A stretch of 64,000 bases of DNA from Asterella californica. Its lineage: Eukaryota > Streptophyta > Marchantiopsida > Marchantiales > Aytoniaceae. The stretch spans positions 4,712,001 through 4,776,000 of the forward strand of contig JAYKYS010000010.1 in the NCBI GenBank assembly GCA_036924285.1, written 5' to 3'. Shown here piece after piece: positions 31,320 to 43,289 of the stretch. A program made the position numbers and the translations under genes. Under the pieces are notes generated by a model, which was given only the letters and a program-made list of their open reading frames with translations, had not been told where the DNA came from and ran no database searches. The number at the start of each line of letters is the position of its first letter. The stretch's first letter is position 1.

Positions 31320-33036
31320 CCTTCGGCTTCTGCATCTCTTGTGCACGAGCCTCCGCTGCTTCCCGCTGCGTCTTCTCAACTGCAACTCGCGCTTCTGCGG
31401 CTTCTCGCTACGTCTTCCATGTGGTCTTCTCCTCGGCGAGGGCGGTGATCTTCTCCCGCACTCGGAGGACCTCCTGATCGTGCTGCTGTACACGCATTTG
31501 TATCTTCTGGTTGCTCTTCCGAAGTTGCACCAGCTCCTTGGCAGAAGCGGCTGCTTCCGTCTGGTATCTGGCTGCGAGCTTCTTCGTAGTGCGGAGACTA
31601 ACTTCCAGTGACTCCGTCTTCTTCTGGTCTTCTTCCTATCGCAGCAAGGTGCGCAGACCGAATCCAGGTTGCAATGGCCTCTCCTGTGCCTTCGCTCTCT
31701 TCTCCAGCAACTCTATAGCTGGTTGGATCTCCTTGTGGAAGAAGGCGCTGAACTCTTCCAGCCTTCTTCTTGCGGAAGACAAGTTCATCTCCACTACTCG
31801 CTCTGAGGTGTCGACCTCGTCTTCCAGAGGCAAGGAAGCCTCTTCCACCACAATGGCCTTCATCTTCTGCGCACGAGAAGAAGCTACTCTTCTCATCTTC
31901 CGGGGTGGAAGATCCTTCGTGGTAGGAGCGGTTCTCTTCACTGCGCTTCCCCGCATCGCAGTAGGAGTATCCCTTCTTCTCTTGTCTTCTGGAGTCTTCG
32001 GAAGACTCCCAGGTGTTGCAGAAGCGGTCTTCTGCTCCGATCGGGTACTCAGCAGATCTTCTTCCGAGTCGGACTCTGATCCTGAATGAATGAGGGAGGT
32101 GGGCTTCCTAGGTACACTTCTAAGACCCATCTTCCTCGGTGGCGTGGCGTCTTCCGACCCACTAGACTCGTCTTCCCTCACTAGAAGCGTCTTCTGGTGA
32201 GAGTCGAGTCTCATCTGTGGCATCAGAGTGGGAGGGGGAGTTGCGGCTGCTGCTCGGTCATCGTCTTCCGAGATATCTTCCTTCCCCTCTTGTTGCCCTG
32301 TTGGTCCATACTCCGCTAGCTGATCTCCCCTAAGATCTCCCATGGCTACGTACAAGTAGCAGAGGAAAGGTGTCAAGTGTCCTCTCGCCGGGGAACCCAA
32401 GTACGCTAGCTCCGCCTGTACATAGTTGTGGACTATGCGCCTCAATAGATGGGTACTCTTTTGTCCCACACTGCTTCCAGGAACTCTACGTCTTGATCTC
32501 CCAGGTACCTCGTCTTCAGCGCTTTCCCCTTGGAGAAGAGATGCAGAAACAGCTTCGCCAGAAGTCGCTTCTTTGGCTCCCGGTAAGATTCGATCTTCCA
32601 CCCATTCCTACCCTGCCTGTCTTCCACGAAAAGACAAGTGGTGCTCCCAGGCACATGCCACGTACTCACGACCCTGGGCAAAGTCTTCTTCTCAAACCAA
32701 TACCCTCGGTCCTCGGAGTTTGGCCTGTGGAAAGCCCTACGCCACCAATCTTCAGTCCAGGAAGATGGTCTTCCTCGAGCTACTCCTGCCTTCGCAGGTA
32801 CACGGTTGCGAGGTGGTAACGCTGCCCACACCTCCTCCAGAAGTCCCTGGTGTGCGAGATTCCAATCCCATAGGAAGAAATCGAGACCCAACTCCTTGAG
32901 GAAGGGTGTGGCCTCGGCCAACTCCGCTGCTGGTAACACCAACCCTCGAGGATGCATCGTCATACTGGAAGATCTGTTGCACTAAGCCACAAGCACCTAC
33001 TATGAGCTGAAGACTCACTCCTTCCCAAGTGCCCAC
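31320..33036 (-). pseudogene. E gene in E4 (N-terminal, middle and coiled-coil parts)
   Basis: The frame from 32963 (start MTMHPRGLVLPAAELAEATP) carries the N-terminal blocks, with a TGA at 32442-32444 where E2 has TGG (IYWGA). The frame from about 32430 to 31636 carries HNYVQAELAYLG, HLTPFLCYLYVAMGDL, the Ser-rich acidic middle and the basic patch (LPPRKMRRVASSRAQKMK). It stops at TAG 31636-31638 where E2 has CAG, and coiled-coil codons follow. Comparison with E2 and E6 suggests the true start is this MTMHPRG or MSMHPRG. Function unknown. Confidence 0.7.
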
Positions 33037-34952
33037 AGTCTAGCTTCTACTTCTCAGAAGACGAAACTAGTCTTCCAGAAGACAGCTACTCCATCTTTCG
33101 GGATTCTAACAGTACTTCCTAGATAGCTCTCGTCTTCCGAGCTATATCTAAACAATCCTATCTAAGCAAGGCCTCGCATGGATTACCAAGAAGACAACCC
33201 ACCTTGCATTACATCCTACTTCCTATCAGAAGATACAAGATTTGTGAAACATAAAGTGCATGACAGGTTCAGAAGACGATTGCGGGCTCCTGCGGTGACA
33301 GTGGCCTCTGGGAAGACACCCGGGACAGTTTCCGATTCAATGTCTTTCTCGGAAGACCTCCCGAAGTCAGGCTTCCCTTCACTGGTATCACTTGTCTTCG
33401 TCTTCCTACGCGCAGTCTATCCTCACAACAGACTCAAGACAATTGCACTCTGTTCTTCTGACTTCTCATCTCTCATACGCACTCAGAAGAAGCTTGCTGC
33501 TCGATGGGAAGACATGACCCTCGATCATTCTCTCCAGATTCTGTCAGCAAGTCTTCTCACGACTCTCTCCTAAGTTTGGGAAGAAGAAGGAATGGCTGCT
33601 ATGGGTCGGACAGAAGAGACCCGAAATGGACCGTCACGTCTTCTCGCTCATTTTGCCAGCCTTTCAGTCTTCTAGTCTCTCTAGGAAGATGTGGAGTTGA
33701 GAAGCTTGGAAGACCGGGAGGCACAGTTCTAGTTCCCGACTTCCAACTTCTCAAAATAACAAAAGAACTCACCACACCACTCAGGATTCGTACCAAGCCT
33801 CTCTTAACACAAAAGCAACACAAATCCACTCTTGATACGAATTGGTTACAGTCGACTTCCGAAGACAGTCTTCCGAAGATGTTCCAATCTTCCGAAGCGT
33901 CTTCTGTTCCAGGTTTCGGAAGGAGAGGAGTAATCGGGTAGGGAAATCGATAGCTGGGACCGTCAATTTGAGGACGATGGGTAGGGAAGCTCGAATTGAA
34001 CTTAGGAAGAATCAAGAAGATGTCTGACAGAAATTGGGCAGCGCTTCCGCACCCAATGTCACAATAGGGAAAAATGGGGATGGGGGTTATCGATCAGGCT
34101 GCTTGCAAACAACCGGGGGAGCGCGGGGGATACCAAACAAAGGCGAGAAGAAGTGGGAAGGGGAAAGAACGTGGGAAGAACCTCTACAGTCTTCTTCTGC
34201 TTCCCGAGTTGCCTTCGACCTTCCGCGCGCTTCTGGCTCTGGTCCCAGCTCCAATGCGACCCCACTGAGTTACGTCTGTCGTCAGCTCCTGTCTACGCCT
34301 CAATCGATTGAGCCACCCACCTCCGATTTCACTCAGCTGCTTCCAATGTCAGCTTCCGGGAGACTCTCAGGAAACGCGTTTCACTCAGTATGCTTCCTGC
34401 GCTTCAGCAATTCGACCTCGCCTTCTTGCTAGCTTCTAATCGCTATGTCCTCACTCAATTTCTCCTTGCTGATTTCCTCACTCGAAGCTCACCTCGCTGA
34501 TTTCGATCTTCTGAAGAGCGTGCTTGCTGCGAGAAGTTGGAATGCGCTAATGCGCTTCCTGCGCATCTTCCCTGCAGATTAGGGGTTTCGACCCTAGGTG
34601 GCTTTCCCGACCTACCTACCACCTTGGTGTTACCTAGTAGGTGCACCCACTCTTTTATCTGGAAACTCATGATTAGGCCTTCGTCGTCACTGTCTTCCGG
34701 AAGATGGTTGTCTTCCGCCGTCTTCCCGTCTTCCGCCGTCTTCCGTCTTCCGAAGACGCAACTGAGAAGACGTTCTTCGGAAGACGGTCGTCTTCCGAAG
34801 AAGTCAACTTCTTGTTACAAAAAGCTCATAAGATCATCTTCCTTCTAAGGAAGCAGTAATCTTAAGTAACAATGCTTCTTCAGTTATACAAACAAGTTAT
34901 TAATCTTAAAAATTTTAAAAATTTGTGAATCCTGTAATTTGTGGGCACCACA

Positions 34953-35955
34953 CAATTCTCGGCTTCTGGGGGTTCAACTCGGCTTCTCACACCTCAAGAA
35001 GACTGTCCTGCTTCGCAAAAGTCGACTAGCAACGGCTGTTACACCTTACTCACTCTCACATTCCAACGGGTTAGATCAATCACAAGGTGTATGCCCCCTG
35101 TAGCCTTCCCAGGCTTCTGCCTACGGAAATGGTCTTCCTGCAGCACTACAACGACATTCACCTTCACGGAAGCTCAATAGAAGTCTCGGAAGCTCACTAG
35201 AAGAAGGTAAGAAGATGGGGAAGATGGGAGAAGATGGGGAAGAAGGGAAAATCCAAACAAGAGAAAACAAGATAAAAAGGAGAAATTAAGATTCCGACAG
35301 GCTTCTAGCCCGGATCCTGACTAACAAGCCATCCCTGCTTGTAATAGTTTGGGGAGGAAGACAACAAACGTGTGTACAGTTGCACCGTCTTCTACTTGAG
35401 GATGTCGTCTTCTGCTGTGAGAAGAAGGTTTCTTTCTTCTTCTCTTCGCTGCTCCGACTACTCTATCTTCTGGGATCCCTTATCCATAAGACCGTCCGTA
35501 CGTAGATCCGAAGTGCTCTACTGGACGAGCCAAGCTGCAATTCCACAACTACTGACAGTCACCGTCACTCAAGAAGAACACTTCTCATGCACAATTGGGA
35601 GCGAATTCAAGAAAACCCATCACCCAGAAGACACGGATTAAGCTTCTGCACTCAAATATGCAATCCATTTCTCGAGAAGATGTCACATTGGCATTGGGAA
35701 ACTCACTCCCTCTACTTCCTGCGCCTACTCCTCGACACACCAGTCTAGCCAACAGGACTGCACGAGGATGCCGTTCCCTGTTCCTAAACTGTCCACTACC
35801 TCTATCTACATCTTCGAACCACTGCTAGTACGAGCATGGAGACCCCTCCGGTATAATCCTAGTCTATTCGTATGTCTCTAACATCGGATGTAGTGTGCAC
35901 TATACGTGATGTATCTCATGTGTCTCTATCTGCACCGAAAAATGTGTATTGGCGT
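34953..35955 (-). mobile_element. E5, left piece (before the Ty3-C insertion)
   Basis: This is non-coding subterminal E sequence equivalent to about 8690-9670 of E2. Its own left end is missing at the E4 junction. The sequence ends ATTGGCGT, where the Ty3-C element begins, and resumes at 44663. No gene. Confidence 0.8.
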
Positions 35956-37328
35956 TGTCGCGCTACTTGGCGACTACATGCTTGACTTCTACTCCGACGC
36001 TTAGGTTTAGTAGTTCTAGAAGTTAGCTCATACTACTTCTAGTTCTTTATGTATATGTTTGACACCTTTGCATACGGTGTTAACACTATTTTGAGTCCTA
36101 GTAGGTTGATAGTATGTTAATTATCTTGTTCAAGCATTTGTGCGCTTGTGCAAGTGACTTCTTACTTGTCTAGGACGTTCAATATACATAACTTAGGGTT
36201 TCCATGCTGATAGGGGTTTGAGCTCATGGGTTGTACTTACTTGTCGCCCATGCACGCTTTCTACCTAATTTAAGTTATTTTTTGGGGCTATGTGTCATTT
36301 TAGGTAGTTTAAGTTTTACGCTGGCACTCTAGGGGGCTTGACGTGGTAGCTTATGAGTGCAGATAAGTTACCAGGTAGTTTAAGGCACAAAAGGACAGTC
36401 AAGTGGAGCTATGAACTCCCATTGGTCCATTTTTGTCTTTTGTAAAACTCTAAGTTTAGAAATAGAGCTCTAGAGGAGAGTTCGAGCAATTGGTGAGGGA
36501 TCTTCGAAATCTGAGATCACAGGAAGAGAGAGCTCGTCGTGCCAAGCACTGTCAGTGAAAGTTTTGCTCGCTTTGGATCAATAAACAAGGAGTTATGCCC
36601 AATTGAAGTTCGGATTGTGCCAAAACTGCGTCACTTTTGTTGATTTTGGGGTTTTCGGTGCCAATTGCAGCAGAATTGAGGAAATCACTTCAAAACTTCG
36701 TGGTTGCGTTCACTGTCAAGAGGGCTACGACTGCCCAAAAAGTTTTGAATCATTTGAGTAACTGAGTAATTCAGGGCGGCCGCTGAAGCAGAGGGGGTCT
36801 GAAAAGCTCTTAATCTAGAGCAGCGACTTTAGAGAAGGAGATCTGGAGTTCTACAAACATTCAGGAGTCCCAACTTCACAGGAATGTTCAGCATCCTGTA
36901 GACTTCAAATACTGTGGGAAGATTTGAAATTCATCGAGCCAATTCTCTGTTCTATGTCTGAATAGTTGTCTAGGTACCAGAAATTGCCATAATTCTCTTA
37001 TTCAGAACTTTTCTGTTCATATCTCCGTGCTAGAATTCAATCTCAGGCTGAAACTTCGTGTGTGTGTTCAGTAGTACCTCATTTGCATGTAGGGGAAGTT
37101 TAGAAGTCTAAACCTTCATAGTTTTCCTCTCCTTGTGTGTCAAAGTTCACCGCCTAAGCCTATTACTACCAGTGAGACCTAAATTTCACTTTTTGAGCAT
37201 ATCAGAGGATCCTACACTCCTGTGTGAGTGTTTATAGCTCCTGTTGTGACCTGAAAGCCAACCTCTTGAGTAAACAACCACAGCCAGAAGCCCGGCGCTT
37301 TCTTAGGTAGACGGAACACACTCCGACA
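35956..37328 (+). repeat. 5' LTR of Ty3-C
   Basis: It starts TGTCGCGCTACTTGGCGAC, a short hairpin (GTCGC with GCGAC), and ends CACTCCGACA. Beyond the first 110-150 bases it is homologous to the Ty3-B LTR. Confidence 0.95.
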
Positions 37329-37404
37329 TACTCTCTTTTTGGTGAACTCGACGTGAAACACCTAGGGTGGGAGTTTTCTTGAGAGTGTTACAGGATCAGA
37401 TATC

Positions 37405-38241
37405 ATGGCCAACCAAGGATCATCAAGTGGAGGTGCTGCTGCTGCTCAGCAACCTGTTCAATTTGATGCTGCTACGATGAAGATGTTCTAAGCTTTTTCC
37501 ATGTTTATGCAGCAGCAGCAGAGCACAGAGAGGAAGGAGGTGTTACCAACCAAGGCGTTGCAATCTGTGGTGCATCAGATGGATCAGTTCAAGGGGACAG
37601 ATATTTCCAAGTACGTGCGATACTATGCTAGGGAGATGGAGGTGAACAAGGTACCTGAGAAGGAGATGGTGGAGAACTTTGAACTTGCTGTTGTCCCTGA
37701 GATTCGTGGGCGTGTGAAGGAGCTCAAGCAGCAGCAAGGACAGAGTTGGGAGAGCTTTATGCGAGCTTTGAAGGAGGAGTACTACACTGAAGATTCAGAG
37801 AAGGTGACCAAGAGAACGTTCTTGGAGTGGGTGGTTAAGCCTAACAAAGGTTTGTTTGTAAATGAGTTGTTAAGGGAGTTTGATCGTCAGTATGCTCAGC
37901 TTTCTAGGACAGAGAAGCTTACACTAGAGGTGGAGAAGACAGAGCTTTTCCTACAAGCAGCGGACGTGACTATTCAAGAGAAGCTTGAGCTGTTGCTGGA
38001 AGACAAGAGTGAGGAGAGAGGATTGAAGACTGATTGGAAGGAGGTCGAAGAGGCTGTTTCTTTGCTGACCAAGAGACAAAGAAGAAGGGACAAGGTGGTG
38101 GTAAGTGAAGCAACACCTCTGATAATTCCTGTCAAGCAGTTGCCTACCAAGCCTGCTTTGGTAATTGCTAGAGAGGAAGACTCACCGCTTGATGAGTTGA
38201 TTAAGGGTATGAAGGAGCTTAAGCTTAAGCTCACTAGGTAA
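37405..38241 (+). pseudogene. Ty3-C gag, capsid part
   Basis: The ATG at 37405 opens MANQGSSSGGAAAAQQ. A TAA at 37489-37491 interrupts the frame, which then runs from 37492 to a second TAA at 38239-38241 and continues in phase. The capsid-like part (SWESFMRALKEEYYTEDSEKV, ELLREFDRQYAQLSRTEKL) matches the Ty3-B gag. A short distance after the LTR, TGGTGAACTCGACGTG at 37340 may be the primer site, but it is 11 bases from the LTR end. Confidence 0.85.
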
Positions 38242-39777
38242 GAAGAGAAGGAGCAGAATGTACAGCCTGCTATGCAGAGACCTCAGATGAGAGAAGGCTT
38301 TGTTCATCGTTGCATATGGTGTGATAGCCTAGACCATGTAAGAAGAGATTGTGGAGAGTTTTCAGATGCATTGAGGAAGGATCTGATCTTCTTCAAAGAT
38401 GGTAAGATCCATCTGAGAGAGACTGGGATGATGTTGGGAACCAACTTTGGCAAGGGTGGTATGAAGAGGCTTGTGAATGAGATATCAGCATCACATGCTG
38501 TTTCTCTTGTGAATGCTGCTACTTGTGGAGTGAAAGTGGAGATGGAGAGAGAGAAAGGGACTACTGGGTTGTGGTCTGCTGTAGTGCGGTCAGTAGCTAG
38601 AACAGAGCTAGACAAGGATGTGCTACGAAGGGTTGGCAACTCAATTCGGGAAGCTACAGGATGGAATGATCCTGTGGATACTATGTCAGTGCATGCTTAT
38701 GTTGCAAGAAGTCAGCATGAAGCTGTACTAGAAGAAAAACGCAGGAGGGAGGATGCAGGTGAGACTTCTACAGCCAAACGACCTGCTACAAGGAGTGAAA
38801 GGGCTAGACCAGAGGCAAGGCAGGAGACAACACCTACTCGGGAGGAAACTATGGAGGATCAACCATCTACAACACCAAAGGAGAAGGAGCGAAGCAAGGA
38901 GAAGGGTAAGATGCCTGCATATAAACTTCAGTCTGACATTGAGATTGCTACAGACTTGAAGCAGGTGTTAGAGAATCGTATCTTGAATGGGAAGGTTGAG
39001 TTTACTCTGGGTGAGATTCTTGGGATAGCAAAGCGTGAGTTCCATGAGGTTATCATAGATATCATCAAGAGGAAACGTCAGATTTTGGGTGAAGCAGCTA
39101 CGCTTAACGCTCTAGGGACCAAACTGTCGGAAGACGAGGAAGATGAGATTGCTGGTTATTGCTCTCAAGTATCAGAGGGAAGATCAGATCAGCACGTGAG
39201 GTTTGAAGATGAGGTGGAAGCATCGCAGAAGAGCCATTACTCTCACAACCATTGGGCAAGAGCAACCACAGAGACCTTGGTGAAGTTGGGAGATCTGGAG
39301 GAACCTGTGGTGGCATTGATTGATCACGGCTCAGAGATTAATCTGATGTCTAAGGAGTTGTACAAGCGTGGAAGGTGGCCCATAGACACCGACCATGGAT
39401 GGCTTATCCGTGCTGCCAACAACCAGAGGGGAGAGCTCTATGATGCTTGTCCCAACATCAAGGTAACTGTGGGTGACATCAGTGATGTTCAGAATTTCTT
39501 TGTGCAGGACATGTCAACCTATCCTATCATCCTAGGGCAGCCTTACATTACTGCTGTTAGAATGGAGACACGAGTTATGGATGATGGTTCAGCTTATGCA
39601 AGGATACGTAGTAGAGATGGCAAAAGAGCTGTTCAGTTTTTGACCGTTGCTGCAGAACATGAGAGGAATCGTGATAGCTTGAGAGACCGTCCACTACCTA
39701 AGATTACTCAGGAGTTTAGAGAGTCTAGGGGTTTTGGCAGAGTACCATTGAAGAGCGAGACTTCAACGGTACAGTAG
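38242..39777 (+). pseudogene. Ty3-C gag zinc knuckle and protease
   Basis: Open for 501 codons from 38272. The zinc knuckle CIWCDSLDHVRRDC is at residues 14-27. A Lys/Glu-rich linker follows, then the conserved block ILNGKVEFTLGEILGIAKREFHEVIIDIIKRKR, then the aspartic protease (VVALIDHGSEINLMS, ILGQPYITAVRME). The frame is continuous with the upstream gag across the TAA at 38239. Pol lies in the -1 frame relative to this one, as in the copy at 45740-50589. Confidence 0.9.
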
Positions 39778-39836
39778 AGATAGGATTCTCGTCTGATCCA
39801 GTAGAGCAGGAAGCTTTATCCACTAGCTTCTTAGGG

Positions 39837-42800
39837 TTGACATCATGTGGATCAGTGTGTTATAGGAAGGTTGAGAATCTGAAGAGGTTTGAGAGGCAAC
39901 ATGTGAAGTGTGTACAACAATCTTTGTGGGATAGTGGAGAGTTAGCAGGAGATGAATACATATCTGGGGTGTTTGAAGAACAGTATTTGGTAGATACTAT
40001 AGGGGAGTTGAAATCTATAGTAGAAAGTTCTATAGATGATGTAGATAGAGTGGTGAGAGTGAGCTCCAAGGAGCTTTATGATGTAATTGATAAGTTTATA
40101 GATCGGCAAGAGGTGTATGTGGAGACCAAGTACAAGTCAGTGGCAAAGAAAGTCAAACCAGTGGCTTTGCCTTTACCACTCGATTACAATCAGAAGATGG
40201 AGCAAGCTGCACGAGAGCCGACGCTCAGAGGACCGAGAAGAATTGGGCACCAGTTCACAGAAACAACACTGAAGGAGCTGAAGATTGGAGGTGATGGATT
40301 TCTTACCGAGCAAGAGAAGAAGAGCTTCAGGGAGATGCTATCTAGGCATGGTAAGGCGTTTGCGTTTGAGTCACATGAAGTAGGATGTATAGATCCAAGT
40401 GTAGTTGCACCTATGGTAATCTTTACTATACCGCATGTGCTTTGGAATCTACGTCCTATCCCTGTGCCTAGAGCTCATCTGCCAAAGCTGATAGACTTGC
40501 TCAATGAGAGGATTAGGATGGGTATCTTGGAACCGTCTATAGCTCCCTATTCTAGCAGATGGTTTACTGTTCCGAAGAAGAGTGGAGCTTTGAGATTTAT
40601 CCAAGATATGCAGCCAGTTAACAAGGTGACTATCAGGAATATGGGTATAGGACCTATTGTAGACGAGTTTGCAGAGGCTTTTGCTGGTCGTGCTATCTAT
40701 TCCATGGGAGACTTATATTCAGGTTATTATCAGTTTCAATTATCCTCTGAGAGTAGAGACTTGACTACAATGAGGACACCTTTGGGGTTACTAAGGATGT
40801 GCACCTTGCCACAAGGTGCTACCAATTCTGTAGCACATATGATGAATGGCATGAACAAAGTTTTGAGAGACTTCATTCCTGAAAAAACTATGCCATTCCT
40901 TGATGATGTGCCGATCAAAGGATGTGCTGAGGAGGAGAAGAATGAGGTAATGGATCAGAGGGGGTGCCGTAAGTTTGTTGCAGATCATATACTTGATTGT
41001 GATAAGATACTGAGTCGACTGGAGGAGGTGCATTTGACTTTATCAGGAGCAAAGTCTGTATTTGGAGAACAAGAGGTGTTGATTGTGGGGCACCTATGTG
41101 GATCTTATGGTCGGAAACCTTGTCCAAACAAGGTTGATGCCATTCGAAGGATGAAGGAGACATGTGGGTCAGTTACCGAGGTGAGAAGGTTTCTAGGTGC
41201 ATGTGTGTTTTATCATATATGGATTCCACACTTTGCACATGTAGCAGATCCGTTGTACAAGTTGCTGAGGAAGGGGCAAAGATTTCAGTGGCAAGAGGAG
41301 CAAAGCGAGTCTATGAGGAAGTTGAAGGATCTTTTGGCTTCACCGCCTACTCTACGAAAGGTAACATATGAGTTGGACAGATCTGTTATCCTTACTGTTG
41401 ATACTAGTCCTATTGGCATTGGATGGGCTGTGGGACAAGACGATGAGGATGGAAATAGATATGTGGTGCGTTTTGGAGCTAAGGTTTTAAGTTCACGGCA
41501 GAGAGACTACCCTCAGGTCAAGAGAGAGCTATGGGGAGTAGTTACTGCAATGAAAAGTGACAAGGAATACTTGATAGGAGCACCTGTGGTTGTGGAGACA
41601 TATTGTTTACCTCTCTTGGGAATGATCACTAGCTGTACAACTCCAGATATTGCTATGTTGAGGTGGATAGCATATGTCAAGTCCTTGAACCCAGAGTTTA
41701 GACATATCGCAGGAAAAGACAATCCTGTGGCAGATATGTTATCAAGGGCTAGGTATTACGATGAGAAGGAAATGATAGATGATCTGGAGGATGTGGGAAC
41801 AGAGTTCTATTCTAGTGCTCTTGCTAGAAGAGATAGAAGCTATTTTGCAGCCCCGTTGGAGTTTTTTGAGGAAACTGTGTATGATGGCGAGTGGTTGGAT
41901 CTTGGATGCTATTTGAGTTCACTGGAAAGGCAAGAAGGCTGGTCTGATGCAGATTTCAAGAGGATCCGTAGAACAACTTATGGTTACTTTTTACATGGAG
42001 GACATCTATGGAAGCGCCCTAAGCTATGAGGAGGTATACCGCAGCGAGTAGTATGTGACTTGGAATTGCAGCAGAAGCTGATCAAGGAGTTCCATGAGAG
42101 TTTATGGACCGGTCACAGAGGAGTTTGGGCTACATTTGCCAAGATAAAGGAGAAGTATTGGTGGAAGGGTATGTATAAGGATGTAGTACAGTTTGTTTCA
42201 TCCTGTATACCTTGCCAGATGTATTCCAACGTACGTCATCGTGATGGATTGCATCCTACTTATCCTTTAGCCATTCATTATAAATGGGTAGTTGATCTGG
42301 TAACTATGCCATTTGGACTTGGACAAATGAGGTATCTAGTCTTGGCTAGGGAAGATCTATCTAACCAAGTCGAAGGCCGTGCCCTGAGGACGAAGACCAC
42401 TGCTAGTGTCTGCCGCTTTCTACTTGAAGATGTTATTTGTAGGTATGGGTGTGTGGGAAAGATCACTGCAGATAGGGGTGAGCTGGATGCACAAGAAGCA
42501 GTGGAGTTCTTCAAGCGATTGGGAATCAAGTTGGCGTTAACCACTGCTTACAATCCTGAAGGGAATGGCAAGAGCGAACGAGGTCATCCGCCAATCATCA
42601 AAGCTTTGGTAAAAGCTTGCAAGGGTAAGATCCGTGAATGGCCTAGACTGCTACCATTTGCTTTGTGGGCAGATCGTACAACTCATAGTACCGTTACAGG
42701 TTACATGCCAGCAGAGTTGATACTAGGGCAAAAACCTGTGATGCCGATTGAGGAGGTTGTGCCTACTTGGAATGTTTTGCCATGGGAAGATGGTAGAAGT

Positions 42801-43241
42801 ACGGAGGATCTTCTTGCATTAAGGATCCAGCAGTTAGAACGGAGACCTGAGGATGTTGCCAAAGCTGTGGAAAGGTTGAAGACTGCTAGAGAGAGAAACA
42901 AAGGCAGATTTGATAGAACGCATAGATTACGACCCAAACCAGTTAAGGAAGGTGATTAGGTGTTAGTCTATGATAGTAGTCTTGATAATCAGCATAGCGC
43001 TATCAGAAAGTTTTCCAAGAGATGGTTCGGACCTTATGTGGTGTTAGAAGTTTATGATAATGCTACATACTCTTTGAGAGAGTTAGATGGTGCAGTGCTC
43101 AAGATACCAGTCGCAGGGAAGAGAATCAAGCTCTTTAGGAGGAGAGGGGAGAACCAGAATGTTGCAGAGCTTACTGAGGATGAAGCTGAAGACTCAATGG
43201 AGGTTGAAGATGAATTTGAAGCTGAAGCTGAAGAGTCTTGA
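39837..43241 (+). pseudogene. Ty3-C pol: RT, RNase H, integrase
   Basis: The frame has a TGA at 42027-42029 and a TAG at 42957-42959 (a Trp codon in Ty3-B). RT shows IAPYSSRWFTVPKK, MGDLYSGYYQFQL and FLDDVP. RNase H shows TVDTSPIGIG and KRELWG, but the third acidic site reads ETYCLPL, with Tyr in place of Asp in Ty3-B. Integrase has GHRGVWATF and SCIPCQ for zinc, and VVDLVTM, TADRGEL and GNGKSERGHP for D, D, E. The C-terminal domain (RWFGPYVVLEVYDNATYSL) and an acidic tail follow. It is closest to the Ty3-B pol. Confidence 0.9.
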
Positions 43242-43277
43242 TCTGAGTTTGGCACATACCGGAGGATGTGCAGGTTC

Positions 43278-43289
43278 AGAGGGGGTGGA
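43278..43289 (+). other. Polypurine tract of Ty3-C
   Basis: AGAGGGGGTGGA ends at the first base of the 3' LTR. Confidence 0.8.

Larger units (their letters stand above)
31074..34952 (-). mobile_element. E4: E-element copy with intact right end and an internal inversion
   Basis: E4 begins in the C-terminal coding part next to the E3 end and runs to the terminus GGGCACCACA at 34952. It contains a small inverted segment (31118-31302), most of the E gene (31320-33036) and the complete upstream region with a dense motif cluster at 34690-34810. E5 sequence continues at 34953 with CAATTCTCGG, so E4 sits inside E5. Confidence 0.85.

Noticed and set aside
37489..38241. TAA codons in Ty3-C gag as programmed readthrough
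   Set aside because: Ty3-B copies have sense codons at the comparable places, and other stops in the same element are plain damage.
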